The notes under the pieces were generated by a model that saw nothing but the letters and a program-made list of their open reading frames with translations, had not been told where the DNA came from and searched no databases. Shown one piece after another: positions 27,541 to 35,943 of a DNA stretch of 36,882 nt (positions are counted from its first letter, which is position 1; the number at the start of each line of letters is the position of its first letter). Both the position numbers and the translations under genes were made by a program. The stretch is from JBBKWX01 sp037969175 (GTDB lineage: Bacteria > Bacteroidota > Bacteroidia > AKYH767-A > JBBKVM01): assembly GCA_037969175.1 (NCBI GenBank), contig JBBKWX010000127.1, positions 1-36,882 of the forward strand, given 5' to 3'.

Positions 27541-30500
27541 TTAATTCAACCAGTCAATACGTTTTAGGGAAGTGTATAATAAACAGCATTTTACATTTTC
27601 ATAGCCCATCAATTCTAATTGCTCTTTATATTGGTTCATCTGAACCTCATGCGCCTTATCAGGCATACCGGATTTGAAATCTGCAATGATGACTTCATTT
27701 TTGTTAAAAATCACTTTATCTGGTCTTATCATACCGTTGCCCGGTAAGAGGATATCAGCTTCTGCCTTGTTTATAACTCCGGGTTCAAACCAATCCTTTA
27801 CTTGTGGTATTTCAAGAATATTTTTAACCTGAATTATAATTTCATCCTTCATATCAGAAGGAATCTCCCCATTCAAAGTCATCTTATCGATCAAATGAAT
27901 CAAGTCATCATACTTTACAAGTTTTGACAAAACTTCATGTATTGCCATTCCAAATAAGCGAGGATCTTCCGGTTTGGTTTCCATCAGATTCATTAAAACA
28001 TGATTTACCCCTCTGGCTTTCCATTCAGCTCTTTTACTTGTCAGGATAAATTCAGTCAGCTCTTTACTCTTAAGTTCTTTGATCTTTCGCTTTGTAGGTA
28101 AGGATTTTTCACCTTCCATGTATATTCCGGACTCGGGATCCCAATCCCCATTCATTTTCTTGCTTTCCAAAATTGAATACAGCAAGGCATTTATTTTTTT
28201 AGGTTCATCTGTTACTTTCTTAGGCTTTTTTCCACTAAAAACATAAAGTCTGTCCTCAGGTCTTGTAAATGCTACATAAAGCATATTGATGCTATCGATC
28301 TTAACCATTTCATCTTCATGTACATATTCAGGTTCATACAAGCTATTTTTTAACCGGGAACTCACAGGTAGCGCGAAAGTCCCTGCTTTATCAAAAGGAC
28401 TTTTCCCCTTTACCCAGAAATGACTATTGGGCATTGGAGCCATAGACCAATTCGCATAAGGCATAATGACCACAGGAAATTGAAGGCCTTTCGCTTTATG
28501 AACTGTCATTAACTTTATGGCGTCAGTAGAGTCACTGATGGATAAGGATGAATTAACCCCATCTTCCATCCAGTATTCAATAAAAGCGGGTAGTGATGAA
28601 CCATTATCACGTTCATATTCCAATACCAGGTCAAGAAATTTTTGAACATAAGTATCTGCATGTTTTTGCATACCGAATACTCGAATCACATTGTTTGTCA
28701 GCTCAAGCAATGAACCTTCGTAAAACCCATTTCCTAATTTTCTCCTTCGATCGAAAAAACCTAGTTTTTCAATAAAGGAAATAGGGTCTTCCATGTATTT
28801 GTTTTCTGTAATTTCAATTTGCTCTTCAAATTTTTTTATACCCTGATACAGGGATGCAATAATTATTCTGTCTGTTGGATCTTCAAGAAATCGAAGTAGG
28901 TCGACAAGATAATTCACGGTTAAAGAGGAACCCATTTTTAAAGACTCTACGGAAACGATATCTCTAAAACCTTTCGAAAACAGGAAGGATGCGATCTTAC
29001 TTCCCTGGTCATTTTTACGATACAATAATGCAATGTCAGATTTATCGTATCCAGTTTCAAGTAACTCTTGGATAGTTCCCCAAGTCCTTTCTAAAGCCCA
29101 TTGAGAATCAAGTCCACCTATTTCTTCCAATTCATCTTCGACTTCATCATCCTCGGGTTCAAATTCAATTTGAATATAACCTTTACCTTCCTGAACTTTG
29201 CCGGGTTTTTGACTTACCTGTTCCTCACCGTAAGCAGTTGGAATAATACCTGTGATCGAATTCCCTCCATTTAATGTTGAAAGAATACTGAATAACTGAT
29301 TATTGAATCCAATCACTTCATCTTTACTTCTGAAGTTTTTGTCAAGATAGATCTCTTCAGGTTTAATGATGGTCCCTATAGTATCGTTAACCGTATTCTG
29401 CAACAATTCCATATTCCCTCCACGCCAGCGATAAATACTTTGTTTAATATCTCCAACAACCATCACAAAATTGCCCTGACTCAAAGCATTCGTCAGTAGT
29501 GGAACCATATTGTTCCATTGCATGCTGGATGTGTCCTGGAATTCATCAATCAAAAAGTGTTTATATCTGTTCCCTGTTTTTTCATAGATAAAAGGTGCAT
29601 CATCATTAGCAATGGCTTTGCTCAGGATCCTTCCCGTATCTGATATCATTACTTTTCTGTTGACCTTGCAATATTCTTTAACTTCAGTATGGATATCAGA
29701 TAATAATCCGGTGAGATAAATAAGTTTTGCGGCTTGAATCGCAGTATTATAATTTAATTCATTTTCGAAAAAATATTGGATAATATCATTTGCTTTATGC
29801 AGAATATGAGCATCAACATATGCTATCATTCTATCACGATCCCGATTTGATTTTGAGAACCACACTTCAGCAGAGCCGCCACAATTCCTTATCCGCTGCC
29901 CTTCCATCACATTTTCAGGATACATTCCATCTGCTAATTTGAGAAATGCATAACCAATACCACCCTTTCCAAAAGCAATATCATCTATTGAAATATTACC
30001 TTTTTCTAATAGCTCCAGAATTTCTGTTGCTTTTGTCCGAATGATTTTTCGAAGTGGATAAATTTGATTGTGTATTTCTTCTTTAAATGTGCGAATAGAT
30101 TCTCTTCCAGGCAATAATTCCGGATCCAGAACATGATCTTTAAAAAGCTCCGCTGCAAATTCCTGAAGATCCCCGCTTAATTGTCTGCTTTTATCCTCAT
30201 CAAGTTTGCTTATCAAATATTCAACCAGCCATTTAGTGAGTTCTTCATCTGTGCCGACCTTTTCCATCATTTCTTTTACAGCCAGACTTGCTACATGTTT
30301 TGAATCTAATTCAAGATCAAATCGTGTAGAAATATTCAACTCCCTTGGAAATGCTTTTAAGATCCTGTAGAAAAAACTGTCTATGGTAGTTACTGCAAAA
30401 CCGGAATAATCATGCAATATTTTTGAAAGAACCAAAGTTGCCCTGTGCGGAATATCAACATTGGGTAGGAGGGAAGCAAGGTCGTTTTCTAATGAACTAT

Positions 30501-30696
30501 TTTCGCCGTTTTTTAATTCTACAAGTGCTGATATTATTCTGGATTTCATTTCATCCGTAGCCTTGTTTGTAAAAGTAATGGCCAAAGTTCTTGGCAGATC
30601 GCCAGGTTTATTCAGGACGATCCTCAAGTACTCTTTTACCAGTGTGTAAGTTTTTCCTGATCCTGCGGAAGATCTGTAAATGTGTAATCCGGCCAT
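27541..30696 (-). CDS. AddA-like UvrD-family helicase-nuclease
   Basis: 1051 residues. The superfamily-1 helicase motifs appear in order: Walker A SSAGSGKT (9-16), motif Ia ITFTNKAT (40-47), motif II DEFQDT (384-389), motif III VGDIKQSIYRWRGG, motif V TVHKAKGLQFP and motif VI LYVAFTRPEDRLYV. The C-terminal nuclease domain has GMAIHEV, RPDK (Asp993) and IADFKSG (Asp1006, Lys1008). The combination and length fit AddA of the AddAB helicase-nuclease, which resects DNA ends to start RecA-dependent repair. It starts at ATG 30696 with the motif almost at the N-terminus, as in the family. It is the distal partner of the gene at 22701-25514, with a lipoprotein gene in between (147 bp gap downstream). 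Confidence 0.9.
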   Translation of the reverse strand: MAGLHIYRSSAGSGKTYTLVKEYLRIVLNKPGDLPRTLAITFTNKATDEMKSRIISALVELKNGENSSLENDLASLLPNVDIPHRATLVLSKILHDYSGFAVTTIDSFFYRILKAFPRELNISTRFDLELDSKHVASLAVKEMMEKVGTDEELTKWLVEYLISKLDEDKSRQLSGDLQEFAAELFKDHVLDPELLPGRESIRTFKEEIHNQIYPLRKIIRTKATEILELLEKGNISIDDIAFGKGGIGYAFLKLADGMYPENVMEGQRIRNCGGSAEVWFSKSNRDRDRMIAYVDAHILHKANDIIQYFFENELNYNTAIQAAKLIYLTGLLSDIHTEVKEYCKVNRKVMISDTGRILSKAIANDDAPFIYEKTGNRYKHFLIDEFQDTSSMQWNNMVPLLTNALSQGNFVMVVGDIKQSIYRWRGGNMELLQNTVNDTIGTIIKPEEIYLDKNFRSKDEVIGFNNQLFSILSTLNGGNSITGIIPTAYGEEQVSQKPGKVQEGKGYIQIEFEPEDDEVEDELEEIGGLDSQWALERTWGTIQELLETGYDKSDIALLYRKNDQGSKIASFLFSKGFRDIVSVESLKMGSSLTVNYLVDLLRFLEDPTDRIIIASLYQGIKKFEEQIEITENKYMEDPISFIEKLGFFDRRRKLGNGFYEGSLLELTNNVIRVFGMQKHADTYVQKFLDLVLEYERDNGSSLPAFIEYWMEDGVNSSLSISDSTDAIKLMTVHKAKGLQFPVVIMPYANWSMAPMPNSHFWVKGKSPFDKAGTFALPVSSRLKNSLYEPEYVHEDEMVKIDSINMLYVAFTRPEDRLYVFSGKKPKKVTDEPKKINALLYSILESKKMNGDWDPESGIYMEGEKSLPTKRKIKELKSKELTEFILTSKRAEWKARGVNHVLMNLMETKPEDPRLFGMAIHEVLSKLVKYDDLIHLIDKMTLNGEIPSDMKDEIIIQVKNILEIPQVKDWFEPGVINKAEADILLPGNGMIRPDKVIFNKNEVIIADFKSGMPDKAHEVQMNQYKEQLELMGYENVKCCLLYTSLKRIDWLN

Positions 30697-30739
30697 AATT
30701 ATTTAAAAACGGAAGATACACAATTGAAAGGCAAAAAAA

Positions 30740-30763
30740 ATCCGGAAAAAATAATTTCCGGAT
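30740..30763 (-). terminator. Terminator of the envelope operon
   Basis: ATCCGGAAA and TTTCCGGAT form a 9-bp perfect stem with a six-base loop. On the minus strand it is followed by eight T. It lies just past the stop of the last operon gene (30785). Confidence 0.85.
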
Positions 30764-30784
30764 CTTAATAATTGCAATTTTAAT

Positions 30785-31891
30785 TTAAGGATTTGTGACT
30801 TTTGACTTTATAGAAGCTTTTTGTTTATCATCGCTTTTATACTTCTGAGCAACCAACGGTAATACCGCATTATCCCCACTGTAATTTAGTGGCTTTAATC
30901 TGTAATATGCCAGACCGGAAATTGGCTTCAGATCATTGAAAGTATAAACCTGAACTACATTGCTGTTACCGGCACCCTTTACAAATCCAATTTGAGTAAA
31001 TGTGACCGCATCTATTGATCGTTCAATTGTAAAACCTTTATTATCAGATTCAGATCTCGTAATCCAAGTTAATTTAACCTGGAGGTCTTCGATTTCTGTC
31101 AGGAAACCCAATAAGCTCATAGGCAAGTCCTGTTGTTTATAAGTTGATTTGATGACCAGATCATCAAGAACAGCACCTCCATTGCGCAAGCCATAAATAT
31201 TTCTGCCAATAACAATATCCTCAGAATTTTTCCAAACCAGATTTTGCCCGGGAGCGTGTTGTTTTGACCAAACATTCACATTATTTACGAACAGTTCGAG
31301 TTTTCCTGACCATTCTGTATACAGAAATCTGTATGCTCTGAATTTTGAATCTAAAGGAATTTCATAATTACTAATTTCGGTAAATGTTCTTTCCTTTCCT
31401 TCAACATTTTTCAAGGTATATGTAACTGCTAATGCTCCTTTTCTTATTCCGAAATTAAAGTAAGATCCTCTTGAGTAAAAACTGCCACCCGGTATTTCAT
31501 CCGTTCTGAAATTGATGGAGATGTCAATTCCGGAACTATTATACTGATCATTGGCTTTGAGAACAAGGCGTATATCTTTAGCAGTTGAGGCTGGAGCCAG
31601 TCCGCCATAGATCGGGTCAGCTGTATGTCCTGCTGAAACATCCTTATTGATGCTAATTGCAGATTCTCCAATATCAGCTTTCAGAGGATCATCATTTTTC
31701 CAGTTAAATTGAGTAATAATTTTTCCCGGATTGATCGGATCATCTTTTTCAGCGCCAATACTGCTTTCAGTATTGCCGAAATAGAGTAGCAGACCGGTAA
31801 TGGTTGAAATGAATATTGCTGAAATTGTTACAACGACCAGCAAACGCTGCCTGCTTTTTATAGTCGTTCTTATATTGCCTGAAATTCTCAT
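30785..31891 (-). CDS. Membrane-anchored LamG-like + FN3-like protein
   Basis: 368 residues. A basic N-terminus (KSRQR) precedes a hydrophobic segment at about 17-38 with no convincing cleavage site, so a signal anchor with the rest in the periplasm is likely. Residues ~80-250 look like a concanavalin/LamG-type jelly roll (YNSSGIDISINFRTDE, KLELFVNNVNVW, AVLDDLVIKSTY). Residues ~265-345 are an FN3-like module (KLTWITRSESDNKGFTIERS, VKGAGNSN, YYRLKPLNYSG) nearly matching the module before the sorting domain of the gene upstream. No T9SS signal is present and the end is KSKVTNP. It is the third gene of the operon, 11 bases after 31903-35310. It may bind a carbohydrate or the companion protein. 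Confidence 0.75.
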   Translation of the reverse strand: MRISGNIRTTIKSRQRLLVVVTISAIFISTITGLLLYFGNTESSIGAEKDDPINPGKIITQFNWKNDDPLKADIGESAISINKDVSAGHTADPIYGGLAPASTAKDIRLVLKANDQYNSSGIDISINFRTDEIPGGSFYSRGSYFNFGIRKGALAVTYTLKNVEGKERTFTEISNYEIPLDSKFRAYRFLYTEWSGKLELFVNNVNVWSKQHAPGQNLVWKNSEDIVIGRNIYGLRNGGAVLDDLVIKSTYKQQDLPMSLLGFLTEIEDLQVKLTWITRSESDNKGFTIERSIDAVTFTQIGFVKGAGNSNVVQVYTFNDLKPISGLAYYRLKPLNYSGDNAVLPLVAQKYKSDDKQKASIKSKVTNP

Positions 31892-31902
31892 GGCTGCTCC
31901 TA

Positions 31903-34900
31903 TTAATTCTTTATTACTTTATGTGTGACTGCAATCCCGTTATATAATACATTCAATACATATACCCCGGGACTCAGTTCATCAAGATCATTCAAAACCG
32001 ATTCATTCATTCCTTTCTCTGCCTGATATTTTTCAGCTTTCATGAGTTGACCTTTTAAAGAAAAAAGTTGAATTTTTACTTCGCCGGCTTCAACAACGTT
32101 ATATCGAGTTTCTATACGATCTCTAAAAGGGTTTGGTGCAACAGATTTTACATCTAATTGTGTAATGGGGCTTGCACCGATGTTTACAGATACTAATTCA
32201 GAGTATTTAAACTTGCCATCAAAATCTGTCTGCTTCAATCTGTAATAGGTAACACCAGTCCAGGGGTTATTATCAACCGATGTATATTTCTTTAAGCTGT
32301 TGCTGTTTCCTGCACCTTTTACTTTTGAAACAAATGTAAATTCCTGACCATCTTTAGATTTTTCGATAGTAAAGAAATCATTATCCGTTTCTGTAGCTGT
32401 GCTCCAATCCAAATATACTTTACCTGTATTATGAATAGCATTAAAATTGATCAGTTGTATTGGCAAAGGAGATGTTGTAGAACTCAAAATAAATGTACCC
32501 CATTTGTTTATGTCTTTTCCAATCACATATCCCGTGGAACTTGTGGTCCCATTTCTGAATCCTGATTGTAAATCCCACTGACCATTATATAACACAAGAG
32601 GTGAAATATTACCACTTCTTAATGCACTGATCAATGTATTCTCTATACCCGAATAATTGAAAGTGACATCAGCCGTGATCCCATTGGCATTGATCACCCA
32701 ATACCTGTCAATTACATCTGTCAGTGATATGTCAATTCCATTATTCATAATTGAAGTTGCAGCGGCTCCCATTGTACTTAGACTGAATGGTTGGTTGTCA
32801 ATTGTAGTTGCACGTGTAGAGATGGTCATATTGTTGCCTGCACCCATTTTTACATCAAAGGTCACAGGAATAAATGTTGAGGAGTTTTTTCCAAAGGGTA
32901 TTATATGCGCTCCTAAACTTAGATTTTCCCAAACCAGAATACTTGGATTAAAGTTTTGATTTGTTTCGCTGACAATGTATCCATTGGTTCTTGAAATGGC
33001 ATCCATTGCACCATTTTCGACAGTTAAAGCAAATCCATTTAAATTTAATTCTCCTGAGTTTAGTATCAATTTGTTTCTGACATAGACATTATTAGCGCCG
33101 GGTGCAGCATTCATTAATCCAAACGTAGTACCCAGGTTGATCTCCAAATTACCATACTTATGATGATTAAGATCGTTTATTCCCGGATTCAATCCAGTTA
33201 ATTTCTGATTCATCATTGCATTATATTCGATGGTACTGTTTTCATCCAACCAATAATCCATATTACCCGAACTGCTGATCGTCGCATTCATTGTACCATT
33301 ATATAATCCCATGGTATTTGTTGTTTTTATTCTTCCACCGGATTCAACACGTACTACAGCACCTGTAGGTGCTCCGTTTGAAACGATCTGTTTGTTTGCA
33401 ATATTCAACACACCGCCATTTTCAACCACAAGATTATCTCCTGTTGGATTAACCAAACCGGCAACCAATAAATTCCCGGTTAACATTTCAAGAGTACATC
33501 CGGCTTTTATATATTGCTTAACATTTTGTATTGAGTTGTTCGCAGATCGCTTTAACTTCAATGTACCAAGCAAACTATAATTAATGATGCCGAAATTTTG
33601 TGTTGGTCCTGAAAATAGACCTCCGGATATATCGATGATTGGAGCTCTCACATCAATGATATGATTTACACCGTTTGAGTTATCATCAAAATTTATGGTA
33701 CCATTTGTAAAGGTGAAATTTCCCTTAATTACAAAAGTGATCGGTGAAACAGATGCGATTAATGTATTATTTTTCAAATTTAATGTTCCACCTGTCTGTA
33801 AGTAATTACCAACCATATTTACTGTGGAAAGACCATCATTATTTTTTAGATTTAGGGTACCACTCAAAAGATCAATATCAGCTAAATTAATTACAAGGTC
33901 TCCGGCTAGTCTGGATAGATTCAATATTCCACCATTGATTTTTATTTTCCCACCAATATCCATATTCACGGTATGTGCTGCAATGGATGAACCATAATTG
34001 AAACTTGTATTACATCCGTTTGATTCAATGTTATTATCAACAGCAATAGTTTCGGTTCCATTTGAAGAGGAACTTATTATTTCTGAATTGATATTGCCAT
34101 TGACGATTATAGATTTTCTAACAATCAAATTTAGTTTTGAATTATTTACAAATCCGGATAAAGTACTTAGCCCAATTCCACGAAACTTATCTGATGCTAA
34201 ATTGTAATTGATCTTTAGAAATTCAGTCACTTCAAATTTGCAAGTCAGATTTAATAGGCTTATTCCATAAGACCCCATAAATACACCCCCATTTAGAGTT
34301 ATGTTCTTAAATTTGAAGGTATAATATCCGCTGTTTGAACTACTTAAATTATAGATTCCTCTAAAGTCTCCAAAATTTTGCACATAAGAAGTTTTGACCT
34401 CCATTTCCACAAAGTTATTTCCAACACTCCAAATTCCGTCATTAAAAGCAAGTTTCACATTGGCATTATTTGTAAAATTTTCGGCAACTAATTTTACATT
34501 CCCGTTCCCATTGTACAACGCATAGAATGTCCCATTATTAACAATATTTGTTACTTCCAATTCGACTATTCCCGGATGGTTTCCACTATGTAAATAAAGT
34601 GTTGAGTTCAATCCAGTCAATGTGATATTTCCCATAGTAGTTTTGGCAAATAATCCGGACTTATCAAATGTTAGCCAGCATTGGTCTACAGTCAAGGTAC
34701 CTTTTACCTGAAAATCTTTGAAGCCATTGTTCATGTCCCACTCATAAATGGTTGATCCTACTATAGAATTGAGAGTTAAATTCCCAAAATCACCATTCAT
34801 GTAATTTGTCAAGGGAACATTATAATCAAACCATTTTTTTATGATCAATGTAGATGCAGCATCAAAGCTTTCTTTCCCTTTAGTGATAACACTTGCTCCG

Positions 34901-35310
34901 GCTAATGAATTATTTCCCGGATCGAAAATGAAAGTTCCATTTGCTCCGATCTCAAATTTCTTGTCTAATTGCATATCAATATTACCACCATTCATATTGA
35001 CAAGTCCTTTGACAATAAAATCATCCAGGATATTTAATTTTTTTCCCGGAGTAAAGATCAAAGTACCACCTTGTTCAATGGTTAGTTTTTTTACCGATAA
35101 GTCCTGGTTCATTGTAACAGTTACCCCAATAGGAATTGTGACTTCATCACCTGATCCTGGGATCCCCAAAGGTATCCAGGTTGCATTTGAAGCCCAGTTA
35201 CCGGACAATGCGATCTTTGCAGTAGCATATATTTCCTGTTTAATTCCCATAAGGAAAAACAAGAGAATCGCAAGCAGTTTGGTCAACTGCGATTTGTAAA
35301 TATTTTTCAT
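31903..35310 (-). CDS. Large T9SS cargo with G8-like start and parallel-beta repeats
   Basis: 1135 residues. A signal peptide covers about 1-30 (LLAILLFFLMG...IYATA). Residues ~35-100 resemble a G8 domain (GNWASNATWIPLGIPGSGDEVTIP, then LTIEQGGTLIF). A long body rich in short strands with N-L-T and G-x-L patterns (for example NNGTFYALYNGNGNVKL) looks like a right-handed beta-helix. Near 970 an FN3-like module follows (VYLDWSTATETDNDFFTIEK, VKGAGNSN, YYRLKQTDFDG). A T9SS type A sorting domain closes the protein (APNPFRDRI, FSLKGQLM, GVYVLNVL, HKVIKN). It is probably displayed or released at the surface as an adhesin or polysaccharide-active protein; no catalytic residues are recognisable. It is the middle gene of the operon. 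Confidence 0.87.
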   Translation of the reverse strand: MKNIYKSQLTKLLAILLFFLMGIKQEIYATAKIALSGNWASNATWIPLGIPGSGDEVTIPIGVTVTMNQDLSVKKLTIEQGGTLIFTPGKKLNILDDFIVKGLVNMNGGNIDMQLDKKFEIGANGTFIFDPGNNSLAGASVITKGKESFDAASTLIIKKWFDYNVPLTNYMNGDFGNLTLNSIVGSTIYEWDMNNGFKDFQVKGTLTVDQCWLTFDKSGLFAKTTMGNITLTGLNSTLYLHSGNHPGIVELEVTNIVNNGTFYALYNGNGNVKLVAENFTNNANVKLAFNDGIWSVGNNFVEMEVKTSYVQNFGDFRGIYNLSSSNSGYYTFKFKNITLNGGVFMGSYGISLLNLTCKFEVTEFLKINYNLASDKFRGIGLSTLSGFVNNSKLNLIVRKSIIVNGNINSEIISSSSNGTETIAVDNNIESNGCNTSFNYGSSIAAHTVNMDIGGKIKINGGILNLSRLAGDLVINLADIDLLSGTLNLKNNDGLSTVNMVGNYLQTGGTLNLKNNTLIASVSPITFVIKGNFTFTNGTINFDDNSNGVNHIIDVRAPIIDISGGLFSGPTQNFGIINYSLLGTLKLKRSANNSIQNVKQYIKAGCTLEMLTGNLLVAGLVNPTGDNLVVENGGVLNIANKQIVSNGAPTGAVVRVESGGRIKTTNTMGLYNGTMNATISSSGNMDYWLDENSTIEYNAMMNQKLTGLNPGINDLNHHKYGNLEINLGTTFGLMNAAPGANNVYVRNKLILNSGELNLNGFALTVENGAMDAISRTNGYIVSETNQNFNPSILVWENLSLGAHIIPFGKNSSTFIPVTFDVKMGAGNNMTISTRATTIDNQPFSLSTMGAAATSIMNNGIDISLTDVIDRYWVINANGITADVTFNYSGIENTLISALRSGNISPLVLYNGQWDLQSGFRNGTTSSTGYVIGKDINKWGTFILSSTTSPLPIQLINFNAIHNTGKVYLDWSTATETDNDFFTIEKSKDGQEFTFVSKVKGAGNSNSLKKYTSVDNNPWTGVTYYRLKQTDFDGKFKYSELVSVNIGASPITQLDVKSVAPNPFRDRIETRYNVVEAGEVKIQLFSLKGQLMKAEKYQAEKGMNESVLNDLDELSPGVYVLNVLYNGIAVTHKVIKN

Positions 35311-35329
35311 AATATTATTCTTAAAGGAA

Positions 35330-35632
35330 TTAGTTTTGGTTAGTTAACAGCACTGCCATTTTAGAAACTTTTTCGCCTCTTATGACAGGATCCTGTGGGG
35401 ATCTTAGTTTGTATTCAGGAACTTCAAATACCACTGCGTTTTCTTCTTCAACATACTCTTTTCCGTTGTAGGGTCCGTTCGTATCTTCATCAGCAACTGC
35501 CGTTTTAGGAGTTCCAATATTGAGATAGAATAACCAGCCCAAAGCAAGCATTACTACAAATACTGAAGTCCCGAAAATGATCATTCGAGTTGTAGTTTTT
35601 AGTTTCAGTTTGACGTTATTTTTCATCGCCAT
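35330..35632 (-). CDS. Small single-pass membrane protein, first gene of the envelope operon
   Basis: 100 residues. A lysine-rich cytoplasmic end (KNNVKLKLKTTTR) and one helix (about 17-37, MIIFGTSVFVVMLALGWLFY) leave an acidic periplasmic tail (DEDTNG, VEEENAVVFEVPEYKLRSP). The N-terminal pattern (basic stretch, helix ending LFYLN/LLYFGN, then acidic tail) is like that of the third operon gene, which suggests shared ancestry or targeting. It has no known family. Two starts are possible, ATG at 35632 or at 35626 two codons in. It is separated from the cargo gene by 19 bases. Confidence 0.65.
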   Translation of the reverse strand: MAMKNNVKLKLKTTTRMIIFGTSVFVVMLALGWLFYLNIGTPKTAVADEDTNGPYNGKEYVEEENAVVFEVPEYKLRSPQDPVIRGEKVSKMAVLLTNQN

Positions 35633-35676
35633 TTTTTTAGGTTTTTGTGATCGGTTGTTGATGTTTAATTATTAAC

Positions 35677-35700
35677 CAAAATTAGTCGGACTGAACCCAA
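35677..35700 (-). promoter_or_regulatory. Candidate promoter of the envelope operon
   Basis: On the minus strand TAATTTTG (35677-35684) fits the -7 box. A TTG stands 13 bases upstream with GTTCAGTC between, as in front of the LRR gene. Start codon 44 bases downstream. I found no sigma-54-type GG/GC pair (TGGC-N8-TTGC) in this 311-bp gap. Confidence 0.4.
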
Positions 35701-35725
35701 ATTATTTAAAGATTACTCAACTTAC

Positions 35726-35740
35726 TTACACTTGTAAGAT
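35726..35740. promoter_or_regulatory. Palindromic motif TTACA-CT-TGTAA, second copy
   Basis: Identical over 15 bases to 16735-16749; here the inverted arms extend to six (CTTACA/TGTAAG). It lies ~26 bases upstream of the candidate promoter of the operon, the position of an activator site. Confidence 0.3.
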
Positions 35741-35901
35741 GTTAGCTATTCTATCTTATTTATCGATAAGGGATTATGATGGCTAATTTAGTTTTCCTTC
35801 TCTGGACCTGGGTTGTAGAATAGTATTGCGAATTTTACTATAGTTTTTTACTTGATAAAATAGTGTAAGAATAATGCTAATATCCTTCAATTTAGACCAA
35901 A

Positions 35902-35927
35902 AAAAAGGAGCCAAATGGCTCCTTTTT
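35902..35927 (-). terminator. Terminator after the response regulator gene
   Basis: AAAAAGGAGCCA and TGGCTCCTTTTT form a perfect 12-bp stem separated by two bases, with T-runs. It lies 16 bases past the stop and separates the regulator from the operon transcribed in the same direction. Confidence 0.88.
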
Positions 35928-35943
35928 AATTTTGAAAAGATCT

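Noticed and set aside
34841..35299. 152-residue plus-strand open frame
   Set aside because: It lies entirely antisense to the large T9SS cargo gene, whose signal peptide and G8-like start are convincing. The antisense product has low-complexity hydrophobic composition and no family pattern.
35633..35943. Sigma-54 promoter for the envelope operon, expected from the neighbouring regulator
   Set aside because: No TGGC-N8-TTGC arrangement was found on the coding strand in this gap, so a direct regulatory link between the regulator and the operon is not supported.
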